Source: Symsagittifera roscoffensis (lineage: Eukaryota > Xenacoelomorpha > Acoela > Convolutidae). Taken from it: a stretch of 64,000 bases of DNA. Location: assembly GCF_963678635.1 (NCBI RefSeq), contig NC_087062.1, positions 52,462,473 through 52,526,472 of the forward strand. Reading direction: 5' to 3'. The translations under genes were made by a program, and so were the position numbers. The notes beneath the pieces were generated by a model. It was not told the DNA's origin. It did not search any database and was given only the letters and a program-made list of their open reading frames with translations. Of the stretch, positions 53,301 through 57,199 are shown piece by piece (the stretch's first letter is position 1; every line of letters begins with the position of its first letter).

Positions 53301-53467
53301 CGAGGACAAAACGGAGACGCTTCGTCTCCCATCGGGCCATCACTCAAGCCAATATCAAGTTGGAAAGGGGCTTCGATTTTTGGGCTCTTATTATTTTTCC
53401 GACCACATTTCTGCTCTGGCACGCTGGATTTGCAGTTTACTGCGCACATTATATGTCACAGTACTAG
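1482..53467 (+). CDS. Cys-loop ligand-gated ion channel, anion (GlyR/GABA-A/GluCl) type; six 3' exons, 5' incomplete
   Basis: Join of 1482-1546, 1821-2001, 2117-2263, 22557-22694, 38576-38795 and 53014-53467. After two bases that finish an upstream codon, this gives 400 residues and a stop. Every junction has GT..AG and matching phase. Visible in order: extracellular beta strands with loop D (LYVRAFWND, about 27-35) and loop A (IWRPN, about 65-69); the Cys loop C110-C124 with FPLD at 117-120; M1 (about 198-219); PAR at 227-229 starting M2 (230-250); M3 (about 259-281); a short charged M3-M4 loop; and M4 (about 373-395). The PAR motif and a neutral pore mouth are those of chloride channels, so ligand binding should open an anion pore at the plasma membrane or synapse. 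Loop C has one cysteine (C188), so the second disulfide of glycine and glutamate-gated channels is absent. The ligand cannot be told. N-terminal exon(s) lie before the window. Introns reach 20.3, 15.9 and 14.2 kb. Confidence 0.93.
1821..2001 (+). CDS. Receptor exon 2 in window (loops D and A)
   Basis: Acceptor CTGTAG ends at 1820 and donor GTAAGT starts at 2002, exiting in phase 1. It encodes 60 residues from SMSSDLYVRAFWND (loop D; GlyR has DYRVNIFLRQQWND at the same place with no gap) to IWRPNIYFVDAVEEDTP (loop A; GlyR IWKPDLFFANEK). The sequon NES at N48 could be glycosylated. The intron to the next exon is only 115 bp. Confidence 0.92.
2117..2263 (+). CDS. Receptor exon 3 in window (Cys loop)
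   Basis: Acceptor TTTCAG ends at 2116 and donor GTTAGT starts at 2264, exiting in phase 1. It encodes the strand SKITLLKTNGDVLSSTRI, then C-x13-C with FPLD (family consensus C-x13-C with FPMD/FPFD), and ends CFSS. The 3' phase-1 boundary directly after the Cys loop is where vertebrate GlyR/GABA-A genes also break. In vertebrates this exon and the previous one are a single exon, so the 115-bp intron is extra or has been lost there. Confidence 0.93.
2264..2943. other. Intron sequence with nothing recognised
   Basis: Start of a 20.3-kb intron. It is AT-rich, with no exon-like coding bias and no match to the repeat families found elsewhere in the window. The part just before 2944 is where the left LTR of the neighbouring fossil element should lie, but no second copy of it could be found to confirm that. 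Confidence 0.5.
2944..9475 (+). mobile_element. Fossil Ty3/gypsy-type LTR retrotransposon, broken (LTRs not confirmed)
   Basis: Read across frames, the parts come in Ty3/gypsy order: a gag-like start (about 2944-4000), reverse transcriptase thumb with the KSPKQFRSFFGSINYL signature (about 6175-6363), RNase H with an IVHITRKDMAISDYSSRDP-like end (about 6860-6960), an integrase zinc-binding remnant (GHPEQD type, about 7900), an integrase core (about 8100-8580) and a basic C-terminal tail. The gag start coincides with a TGGCGCAG primer-binding-site-like sequence of the tRNA-Ser kind. It is heavily decayed with many breaks in all parts, so it is old and inactive. An internal ~985-bp segment is present twice in tandem. 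The right end runs directly into a tandem array. Confidence 0.82.
4187..6155 (+). repeat. Near-identical ~985-bp tandem duplication inside the fossil element
   Basis: About 4187-5170 and 5171-6155 match almost perfectly at an offset of 984-985 bases. The duplicate copies are far closer to each other than this old element would suggest, so the duplication is either recent or an assembly artefact. It covers the region between the gag and reverse transcriptase parts. Confidence 0.9.
9476..13400. repeat. Tandem array of a 1392-bp unit (two full, two partial copies)
   Basis: Equivalent points (GTAAGTTTRTGAA) fall at 9476, 10868 and 12260, exactly 1392 bases apart twice. The third unit lacks roughly the middle part, and a fourth partial unit starts near 13030 and fades out by about 13400. 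Copies are roughly 80-90% alike by eye, with many small differences, so the array is not young. No unit holds a credible open frame. The first unit begins where the fossil retroelement ends, which raises the chance that the unit derives from a long LTR or flank, but no matching copy lies left of that element. Confidence 0.85.
13400..15840. repeat. Two-copy tandem repeat, ~1.2-kb unit
   Basis: Unit 1 (about 13400-14620) and unit 2 (about 14620-15840) align throughout: CAGATAGC at 13435 and 14640, GGGATTCGAA at about 14136 and 15350, TGATCA(G/T)TACTTTCTA at about 14424 and 15639. Both units end close to a sequence resembling the family A head (14565-14608 and 15783-15825). Each unit carries, on the - strand, a perfect RNA polymerase III B-box (next entry). 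No coding potential. Confidence 0.8.
14128..14165 (-). promoter_or_regulatory. tRNA-type B-box inside the 1.2-kb repeat (second copy at about 15350)
   Basis: The - strand reads GGCAGGGTTCGAATCCCAG, which contains the B-box consensus GGTTCGANTCC exactly. The second unit has GGCAGGATTCGAATCCCAG. No good A-box lies 30-60 bases upstream, so this is a remnant of a tRNA-derived element rather than a gene. Confidence 0.4.
15955..16578. mobile_element. Foldback/MITE element I, TIR ATTACGAGGCCAAACTGTG
   Basis: It begins ATTACGAGGCCAAACTGTG and ends CACAGCTTAGCCTTGTAAT, an imperfect inverted pair. The interior is strewn with GCGGAATCCGC/GCGGATTCCGC words spaced by AAATTGTAA, so it can fold on itself at many places. 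The TA bases at the ends would fit a TA target-site duplication. It has no transposase and is non-autonomous. Confidence 0.7.
16837..18053. mobile_element. Foldback/MITE element II of the same family
   Basis: It begins ATTACGAGGCCAAACTGTG and ends CCCAGTTTGGCCTCGTAAT, near-perfect inverted ends. Its left part (16838-17030) is the reverse complement of the right part of element I (about 16400-16578), and its right part (17690-18053) mirrors the left part of element I. The middle (about 17090-17690) is unrelated AT-rich sequence that may have been captured or inserted. No transposase. Confidence 0.72.
18054..19369. other. Intron sequence with nothing recognised
   Basis: AT-rich (about 70%), with no repeat shared with the rest of the window and no exon-like segment. 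The 68-residue open frame at 18889-19095 has no recognisable domain and no splice context. Confidence 0.5.
19370..19900 (+). repeat. Family A element, full-length copy 2
   Basis: It is complete from the head CAAGACTGCTCGTATCAGGG to the tail GTCGGAACAACAAG, ~531 bp. Three foldable places are visible: a 7-bp-stem hairpin TCAGGGCAAAGCCCTGA near the 5' end, the central GCGCGAAATATATCGCGC palindrome, and the CTTTCGTATCGAAAG hairpin near the 3' end. GTTCCGACT near the head and AGTCGGAAC at the tail are exact reverse complements (subterminal inverted repeats). Confidence 0.88.
19901..20178 (+). repeat. Block C, spacer shared with 39667-39905
   Basis: The sequence from ACTACGCGCATAGGAGCAAA to TTACCGAACACAC recurs almost unchanged at 39667-39905, in both places between a family A tail and a family A head. 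The arrangement A-C-A is therefore a segmental duplication. Its right half (CTTTTTGATTCTATGTAAG onward) is also part of the longer block D at 24345-25232 and 41968-42780. Confidence 0.8.
20179..20714 (+). repeat. Family A element, full-length copy 3
   Basis: Head CAAGACTGCTCGTATCATGG, tail GAAAGTCAGAACAATAAG, 536 bp. The tail runs straight into the head of copy 4 with no spacer (AATAAGACTGCTCG). Confidence 0.88.
20715..21237 (+). repeat. Family A element, copy 4, directly head-to-tail with copy 3
   Basis: Begins AGACTGCTCGTATCAGGG and ends TTTCGAAAGTCGGAAC. It aligns over its whole length with copies 2 and 3 with scattered substitutions. Confidence 0.87.
21238..21590 (+). repeat. Diverged family A copy (body only)
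   Basis: The order of landmarks is kept (CCACAAGCTATGTAAAATAC, TTTGGAACGGTTTC, CTCCGCTTACA, CTGGCCAAACTGGCAA, TTTACGAACAACAATCACAGG), but only about two thirds of bases match the family. An older insertion. Confidence 0.65.
21774..21852. repeat. Minisatellite, four ~21-bp units
   Basis: GAATGTTCTTACCATCTGACG is repeated about four times with small changes (units near 21774, 21796, 21817 and 21837). Confidence 0.85.
21855..22234 (-). repeat. Diverged family A copy, inverted
   Basis: The reverse complement keeps the head (ACAAGATTGCTCGTATATCAGGGC at the right end), the GGCTAAACTAGCA-like middle and TGAGCTTAAATT. Together with 21238-21590 it forms an inverted pair around the minisatellite. Confidence 0.65.
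22557..22694 (+). CDS. Receptor exon 4 in window (loops B-C region)
   Basis: Acceptor TTGTGTAG ends at 22556 and donor GTAACA starts at 22695, phase 1 in and out. It encodes MYNDAEQQVYWLDDNVEMDD..., with the split codon giving Y131; S-Y-x-Y-x-D-x-x-x-x-x-W is the family pattern after the Cys loop. It ends NSWSE, entering loop C. The phase-1 exit corresponds to the GlyR boundary after HYNTG. The residues that would form the first half of the loop-C disulfide are absent. Confidence 0.9.
22695..23917. other. Intron start; nothing recognised
   Basis: Beginning of a 15.9-kb intron. AT-rich sequence with only short open frames and no recognisable repeat from the other families. Confidence 0.5.
23918..24334 (-). 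repeat. Family A copy, inverted, head missing
   Basis: It runs from the reverse-complemented tail TTGTTCTGACTTTCGATACGA through the GCGCGATATAGTTCGCGC palindrome to CATAAAAAAAACTTC. The first ~100 bases of the family (head hairpin) are absent, and block D begins directly afterwards. Confidence 0.82.
24345..25232 (+). repeat. Block D, ~890-bp element; inverted copy at 41968-42780
   Basis: It matches the reverse complement of 41968-42780 along its whole length. Near 24478 it contains a family-A-like head (AAACTGCTCGTATATCATGG), followed by a body unlike family A. A tRNA-like B-box, GGTTCAATCCC, lies near 24812. No open frame. Confidence 0.78.
25391..25575. repeat. Poly-C low-complexity tract
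   Basis: Runs of up to ~15 C (25445-25460, 25480-25490) and repeated GTACCCCCC words. The - strand is correspondingly G-rich with many G-runs of four or more. The proline-rich open frame here is a product of the C-runs and is not a gene. Confidence 0.85.
25576..26760. other. Intron sequence, unique, slightly less AT-rich
   Basis: 25700-26150 has more balanced composition and no match to the window's repeats, and no exon could be recognised in it on either strand. Nothing else was seen. Confidence 0.45.
26775..26848. repeat. (CT)n microsatellite
   Basis: About 74 bases of CT dinucleotides with three CC interruptions. Confidence 0.95.
26865..31375. repeat. Satellite with ~1.5-kb higher-order units of ~140-bp monomers
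   Basis: The monomer theme is GGGTGCTCTCAGGGTACGTTC ... TTCAGGGGTTGCAAATCTTGC ... CTGCTCAAATTTTTT ... CCGAGATATGACGTTTCTTATCATTTT, repeated every ~130-150 bases. Larger blocks repeat: AATAATAGAAACG lies at 27081, 28552 and 30128 (spacings 1471 and 1576). Each large unit also contains a non-monomer block (GTTAACACTGAGTGTATTAC ... TGGTGCCCAGGTGAACC). The first part, 26873-27085, is inverted with respect to 27595-27825. The array ends near an assembly gap. Open frames inside it (for example 28969-29424) are satellite translation, not genes. Confidence 0.85.
26873..27825. repeat. Inverted repeat inside the satellite, ~210-bp arms
   Basis: The arms 26873-27085 and about 27595-27825 are reverse complements (for example GATAAGAAACTTCATATCTC against GAGATATGAAGTTTCTTATC). 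They enclose ~510 bases including the GTTAACACTGAG block. A partial version of the same arrangement recurs at 28490-29130. Confidence 0.75.
31468..31667. other. Assembly gap (200 N)
   Basis: Exactly 200 N, a conventional placeholder, sits just beyond the satellite end. The real gap length is unknown and the satellite may be longer than shown. Confidence 0.99.
31668..32215. other. Intron sequence with nothing recognised
   Basis: AT-rich intron between the gap and the cruciform. No repeats shared elsewhere and no exon. Confidence 0.5.
32217..32376. repeat. AT cruciform: (TA)20 flanked by inverted TTTAGGATATA arrays
   Basis: Left arm: four to five repeats of TTTAGGATATA. Centre: 40 bases of perfect TA at 32280-32319, bracketed by TTTAGGG and CCCTAAA. 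Right arm: the inverse, CCTAAA and TATATCCTAA words. The whole ~160 bases can fold into one long imperfect hairpin. Confidence 0.88.
32656..33098 (-). repeat. Family A copy, inverted
   Basis: Reverse-complemented tail TTGTTCCGACTTT at the left and head CAGGGCTTTGCCCTGATACG at the right. The head hairpin is intact; the tail hairpin is eroded and the central palindrome is missing. Confidence 0.83.
33484..33975 (+). repeat. Family A copy
   Basis: Head ACAAGACTGCTCGTATC, followed by an AAAATAAAATAAAAT microsatellite that replaces part of the head region, then the standard body and tail (TATCGAAAGTCGGAACAATAA). Confidence 0.85.
33990..34205 (+). repeat. Strongly diverged family A remnant
   Basis: It keeps the order CCCAAATTGG, CAATTTGAGCTCA, AAAATTGCCAAAAAGAGCTAG, TTGTCTGGAGAAAAAA and ACAAAAATTCCG of the family 3' half. 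Only about 65% alike by eye. Confidence 0.5.
34341..34405. ncRNA. Stem-loop of pre-miRNA size (candidate only)
   Basis: The arms TGGAATAGGGGCTACATATTT (34341-34361) and 34385-34405 pair over 20 of 21 positions with a 23-base loop, and a T-run/A-run below the stem adds about five pairs. The arms are less AT-rich than their surroundings and nothing like them recurs in the window. It could be a microRNA hairpin expressed with the host intron, or the remains of a tiny MITE. Confidence 0.4.
34410..38575. other. Intron, mostly unique; nothing recognised
   Basis: 4.2 kb with no family A copy, no transposon protein remnants and no exon-like coding. 34430-35060 and 37980-38340 are less AT-rich than the rest. 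Several short open frames have no recognisable domain and no splice context. Confidence 0.5.
38576..38795 (+). CDS. Receptor exon 5 in window (M1 and M2, anion pore)
   Basis: Acceptor GTTCACAG ends at 38575 and donor GTCAGT starts at 38796 (phase 2 exit). It encodes a sequon at N179, C188, M1 (WEIYVVTMFLPSISLVVL...) and M2 from P-A-R. Numbering R229 as 0': 2'G, 6'T, 9'L, 13'T, 19'A, 20'N, 21'K. The 9' leucine gate and PAR are canonical for anion channels. At 220 bp the exon is close to the ~215-bp M1-M2 exon of vertebrate glycine receptors. Odd points: Q at 11', I at 12', and a cysteine in the M1-M2 linker (SFCID) where GlyR has tryptophan. Confidence 0.93.
38796..39184. other. Intron start; nothing recognised
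   Basis: Start of a 14.2-kb intron. Two short alternative frames continue past the donor but encode nothing recognisable. Confidence 0.5.
39185..39417 (+). repeat. Family A copy, 3' half
   Basis: It starts within AAATTGGCCAAAATTGCAA and runs to the tail hairpin and GTCGGAACAATAA. It is followed by block B, as is the copy at 40678-41160. Confidence 0.83.
39418..39626 (+). repeat. Block B, present three times (also 41161-41380, 43425-43547)
   Basis: GGAGACTAAGTTC ... AAAAGTTTTAACAG ... ACTACGGCGATATAAAATTA ... CGAAACCTATCAAGCC is found after three different family A copies, showing that A plus B was duplicated as one piece. No coding. Confidence 0.82.
39667..39905 (+). repeat. Block C, second copy (see 19901-20178)
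   Basis: ACTACGCGCATAAGAGCAAA to TTTACCGAACAC, preceded by a 40-bp family A tail (39627-39666) and followed by a full family A copy, exactly as in the other intron. Confidence 0.8.
39906..40436 (+). repeat. Family A copy, full length
   Basis: Head CAAGACTGCTCGTATCAGGT to tail AAAGTCGGAACAATAA. In the tail hairpin the loop has changed (CTTTCGTTAAGAAAG) while the outer stem pairs are kept. Confidence 0.87.
40678..41160 (+). repeat. Family A copy
   Basis: Head AAAACTGCTTGTATCAGGGC to tail TATCGAAAGTCGGAACAATA, ~483 bp with small internal losses. Followed by block B. Confidence 0.85.
41161..41380 (+). repeat. Block B, second copy
   Basis: Nearly identical to 39418-39626. Confidence 0.82.
41690..41955 (-). 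repeat. Diverged family A copy, inverted
   Basis: It retains GCGGTTATTTAATCCGC, ATCGTTCCAATTCG and the AGACAATTTTGAATTTTTGACTAG motif of the reverse complement. An old copy, lying next to the inverted block D copy. Confidence 0.55.
41968..42780 (-). repeat. Block D, inverted copy (see 24345-25232)
   Basis: Reverse complement of 24345-25232. On the - strand it carries AGGACAGTGCCTAGATTTTG and then GGTTCAATCCCTAC, a tRNA-like A-box/B-box pair ~40 bases apart, which suggests that part of the block derives from a tRNA-type SINE. Confidence 0.78.
42987..43424 (+). repeat. Family A copy, tail missing
   Basis: Head CAAGACTGCTCGTATCAGGT; the body is intact to GAATGATATAAAAATTAAAT, where it passes directly into block B (43425-43547). 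Confidence 0.85.
43425..43547 (+). repeat. Block B, third copy
   Basis: It matches the second half of the other two copies, from TGCAGCAAAAA through CTACGGCGATATAAAATTAA. Confidence 0.8.
43548..45977. other. Intron sequence with nothing recognised
   Basis: AT-rich, with one C-run (44699-44711) but no shared repeat and no exon. Small open frames (for example 44548-44742, 44940-45164) lack recognisable domains. Confidence 0.5.
45978..46242 (-). repeat. 3' LTR of the antisense Ty3/gypsy fossil (~265 bp)
   Basis: On the + strand it starts TGATAAATCG and ends near AACTAACCA, giving TG..CA ends on the element strand. It carries the palindrome TTCTCTCCGCCGGAGAGAA at about 46084 and aligns with 52032-52384. 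A pyrimidine tract (purine tract on the element strand) abuts its inner edge. Confidence 0.78.
52032..52384 (-). repeat. 5' LTR of the antisense Ty3/gypsy fossil (outer edge uncertain)
   Basis: It shares TACAGCTAAC, ACTTTATACAAT, AAAAGAATAAAAGGATAAAAGTGAAT, the CTCTCCGCCGGAGAG palindrome and ATAAAAGTGGAATC with the other LTR. It is longer because a short segment containing the palindrome and TTGCAAGGCACA occurs more than once. The outer edge near AACCA at 52384 is a guess. Confidence 0.72.
52450..52925. repeat. Minisatellite, ~190-bp unit, 2.5 copies, next to the last receptor exon
   Basis: AACTGG starts units at 52460, 52654 and 52841 (spacings 194 and 187). Each unit has TTTTGATGTA/GACTTT, CGCGCCATGT or TGCGCCATGT, TTTTCTAYATTGCGAC and (in full copies) GGACAAAC..GCAG. 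The array ends ~90 bases before the splice acceptor at 53012-53013. Confidence 0.85.
53014..53467 (+). CDS. Receptor last exon in window (M3, M3-M4 loop, M4, stop)
   Basis: The acceptor TTTTTAG ends at 53013; one base completes K250. It encodes FPGIADLKIGDVYMIGNFFF and the rest of M3 (GlyR: [20 protein letters not shown]), then a ~90-residue intracellular loop. The loop has a basic stretch (QRRRVKSRKRKESK), an acidic stretch (DDEERMNGGDNDDVDGE) and a second basic stretch (TKRRR). M4 (FWALIIFPTTFLLWHAGFAVY) follows, and the stop TAG is at 53465-53467, five residues after M4. The loop is short for the family. The basic stretch directly after M3 is where other members set conductance and bind partner proteins (family knowledge). 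Confidence 0.93.
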
Positions 53468-53502
53468 TTTGAACGATTACCTTGAACTTATTTGACCTGA
53501 GA

Positions 53503-53515
53503 AATAAAAAATAAA
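53503..53515 (+). terminator. Poly(A) signals of the receptor gene (two AATAAA)
   Basis: AATAAA at 53503-53508 and again at 53510-53515, 36 and 43 bases after the stop codon. This implies a very short 3' UTR unless later sites are used. Confidence 0.7.
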
Positions 53516-55050
53516 ATGTATCTTTCAAAACTGACTGTATATTGAGATGAACTATATTTAATTATTAAGTTCATGAACTACCAGAGTTGGAGTTCAAATT
53601 TGTTAACTAGTCAGCGGAACTGAATTTTGAAAATTATGAATAAACAATCATATAATTTCTGAATTACGTAACAACTGTACCTAATATCAGCTATAAGCAT
53701 TCACTCAGATGACGCTGACCCTTAAGCTGACCTGCAGGTTAGTTATTTAAATTGGCTTTTTCCAGTTTCCCACCCCCACGAAAAATTTTAAAAAAATTGA
53801 GTCAAAAACTGTTGATAAAACAATTTGCATGTAAGAAATCTTGTACAATGTGTTCATTTATTCTCGCTGAATCATTTCATTACATTTTTGTAGAAAGAGT
53901 TTCAGAAAAAAAACAAAGAGGAAAATGGAAAGCCTTTACGTTGAACAAGAGCGCATATAACCAGCACTTATTAAGCTATAATTTACTTGCAAGAGCTCAC
54001 TTTGAATATTGCAGCGCACGTTCGATTCGAATTAGCAATCATATGATTGCTGGGAAGCACCACTGCCCGAAAGCCACAATTCCACTGTCTTAATAATTCT
54101 CTTTATTTTCGTCTTGGTAAGATAAATTCAATTTTTTACACTTCGCATCACTTCTGATACAACAAGCAAAGGATTTAAATACAGCAAGACACTCAAGACC
54201 TTTCAAAGAAGACTTCGAACGTTGTTTTCGAAGAAGAAACAACTAGAAAACAAACAGAAAATAGAAAAAAAAATTTAAACAATTGAAACTTTTTTTAATA
54301 CTGCCCAAATAGTATCCACGAAAACCATTATCTACTGACATCAAGATGGTATACACAATTATGAAACGAAGCCCAGAGCTTAATCAAAATCCGAAAAATC
54401 AAAAAATTGATGGTAAAAACGTAATATCGATGTGTTTATCACTCAATATACATACAACCTGATTTATCGAACTGAATGAAGATAATTTTGAAAAAAAAAA
54501 CATTCACAGAAAAAAGAATGCAGAATCATCATCGGAACAACACTTACCCAGCGGCAAAAAAAACAGAAAACACCTCAGCAGAAACTCTTCATGCCGAAAA
54601 AACTTAACACTGAGGCAAAACGGAGCTTCGTACCACTTGCGATGCACCACAAACATGAAAAAATATTAGTCAAAAAATTTTATAGATGTTGCATAAAAAC
54701 TGAGTGAGCCAAAATTTTCGTTTGCCTTGAAAAACAAAAAATAGGAGCCAGCTAAAGCTGGAGGTACGTGTTTGATATTGAATGAACTTACTATACTGAT
54801 GCGACAAGAGAAATGTGATATCAAAAATTGGATTTTGTTTTCAAACTTAGTTGTTTCTCTACTAAGAATCGCCGTGTTTGCAGAAACAATTATTGCAACC
54901 CGCTCTTTCAATGGAACTTTTCGTCTCAGATTTGATTTCGTAAATTTTAAGAAAATTCAGTAGATTATCAAAAAACGGTCGAAAGTTCTATAAACGTTCA
55001 AGATATTCCACAACTTGAGAACACAACTTGAGAATTGGCCTCGTAGCTTT
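53516..55050. other. Intergenic sequence; nothing recognised
   Basis: AT-rich. An open frame of 113 residues at 53752-54093 has no recognisable domain, no conserved-looking composition and no splice or promoter context, so I do not call it a gene. Confidence 0.5.
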
Positions 55051-55059
55051 CGCATGAAG

Positions 55060-55850
55060 TCATTAAGTTTCCAAAAAGATGTCAAAGTCTCAAAACTTTG
55101 ACTGGTTTGAAGGCCGTCACTTTTTCTTACAATAAAGCCAATTATTAAGTATTATATCAGATTTGGCCGAGAATCATAACTTTTTTGTGGGAAAAAAATT
55201 AAGCAGAAACGTTATGCAGAAAGGATTCACGCAACCGGTAATTTTGATTGAACCCAAAATCTTAGACTTAGGAGGGTAGTTTTTGCGAAAAGTCAAAAAC
55301 TATTAAAAAAAACGTCACAAAATTAAATTTTTTACTTCTTTTGCAAAGGCCAAAACTTTGCCTTTGAGTCAAAAAAACTTGGGTGTGGCCGCATATGCAA
55401 ATGAACTTTCCAAAACTGGTTCTGAGAAGTGAACCCAAATTCTCAGGTATGACGGTAGTTTTCGAGAATAATCAAAAAGTTTAAAACGGCCAGAAAATCA
55501 ACATTTTACTTTTCAGAGGGCAATAACTTTTTGTCTGAAACTTTTTGCTAGTGTCAGCTAATGCAGAGGAGCTTCTTACTGCCCGTTATCTCATTGAACC
55601 TACAAAATCAGAGGATTTGAGAGGTTAGTTTTTGGGAAAAGTCGAAAAGATTCACAAAACGGTCAAAAATCAAAATTTGACTATTCCGAGGGCCATAACT
55701 TTAAAAACAAAAAAAACTTAGTTGTAACCACTTATGCAGAGGAACTTTTCAAAACAGTTCAATTCGTTGAAACCCAAAACATATTTGAGAGGGACAGTTT
55801 TCGAGAAAATAAAAAGTCTAAAGTATGGTTCAAATATTCCCCCACACTTT
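55060..55850. repeat. Diverged minisatellite, ~175-bp unit, about four copies
   Basis: TATGCA(G/A)A(G/T)GAAC-type words at about 55210, 55391, 55557 and 55730 (spacings about 181, 166 and 173). Around them are GAACCCAAAAT, GGTAGTTTTCGAGAAAA, AAAACGGTCAAAAATCAA and GAGGGCAATAACTTTTT in constant order. Copies are about 65-75% alike by eye. Confidence 0.75.
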
Positions 55851-56357
55851 TTCGAAGGCTGTAAACAGAGGGGTCAAGTAGAAAAACTCTAGGGGAGTAC
55901 GCAGGTACACAGAAGAGTAAGTTGTTTTTCAATTGATACTTTTTTTGAAATTCAAGGGAATTTTCTGAAAAAAAACTAAAAACGAAAAAAATGCAATTTC
56001 ATCGAATCGATTGGTAAACGTACAACCAGCTTGAAAAGTGCGGATGAGAGCGCTGAAATTGTGCTGATATTGAAACGGCACAAAATTAGGTCATTAGGCC
56101 GATAAAAAATTGGCCGAAATATTTTTGACCGATCAATTTTTTCAGCGAAACAAAAAGCATGGAAATACGAAGTCACGGTTAATAAAGTTACAAAATTGAG
56201 GCGTAAACAAAACACTTAAAAACAACATTAAAGAAAAATGCGCGCCGAAAAACAATAATTTCAAGATGAGATAACTAGCTGACAACAGATAAGCAGACAA
56301 ATAATTGGCCGATAATTTTAATTGAAACAACATTTTCTGTTTGAAAAAAAAAACAGG

Positions 56358-56431
56358 TCCTGGTCAGACTCGAACCCAGAAACTTTGACGTCCCAGGCAT
56401 ATTTGCTACCTCCAGGCTAAGTTGGCCAGGA
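56358..56431 (-). repeat. tRNA-derived segment (SINE-like), unit 1
   Basis: On the - strand 74 bases begin TCCTGGC and end ACCAGGA, a 7-base stem with one mismatch. They contain an A-box-like TTAGCCTGGAGGTAGCA and a B-box-like GGGTTCGAGTCTG. The D, anticodon and T stems do not pair properly when the boxes are aligned to a real tRNA, so it is a tRNA-derived repeat, not a working tRNA gene. Confidence 0.55.
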
Positions 56432-56950
56432 ACGCTAAAAAAATTGAATACATTATGAAACAAGGTAGCGATGAGTCCAGACATCTAGACAAGTCCTGTG
56501 GACAAGGTTGTTTACTGGAACAAAAGTCCGGTTGCAATACCCCTGCTTATCGCAAGAGTAAAAAACTTTTTGTAATTAAAAAAACTCTGCCTTCCACTCA
56601 GAACACCTATGCTCACAAAAACTTTTTTCGGCCATCAAAAGACGCAATAAAAGGCCTTTAAGTTGATATAAGAAAGCCGAAACCGATTAAACTGAAAAAA
56701 AGACGCAAAAAAATTGAAAAAAAAAACGAAATGTTAACAACTCGAGTTGGTAAAATTACAACCAATGTAAATATTTTGATTCAGCCAGGTTTTTAAAATG
56801 CTTAAGCACCTAATTTAACCACATAAAATTGTTTACAGCAAAACTAAACGACTCTTAGATCTGACAGCTAAGCCGACAAAACATAAGCAGACAAGTAATA
56901 GGCCGATTTTTTTTGAACCGGAATATTTATCGTTTGAAAAAAAAAACAGA

Positions 56951-57030
56951 TCCTGGTCAGATTCGAACTCAGAACTTTTGTCGTCCAAAGGTTACTCGTT
57001 ACCTTCAGGCTAAATGTGCATCAGCCACCT
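56951..57030 (-). repeat. tRNA-derived segment, unit 2
   Basis: The - strand has TTTAGCCTGAAGGTAACGAG and GAGTTCGAATCTGACCAGGA, the counterparts of the boxes in 56358-56431. Same position within the repeat unit. Confidence 0.5.
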
Positions 57031-57199
57031 AAAATTTGAATTCATCTTGAGCCAAGGTACCACGATGCGTCCTATGACCTAAGTTATTACGCCAAAAAAG
57101 TCAAGTACCCGATTGCAAGGTAACGAGTACGCCTGCGACGACAAAGGTCCTTGCTTATCGCAATAGTAACAATTTCAAACAAAAAGCTACTGATGACAG

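Noticed and set aside
53111-53449. 112-residue open frame on the - strand
   Set aside because: Antisense shadow of the last receptor exon.
53752-54093. 113-residue open frame downstream of the receptor
   Set aside because: No domain, no codon bias, and AT-rich like its surroundings; chance open frame.
56358-56431. A working tRNA gene
   Set aside because: Outer 7-bp stem and both boxes are present, but with the boxes in register the D, anticodon and T stems fail to pair.
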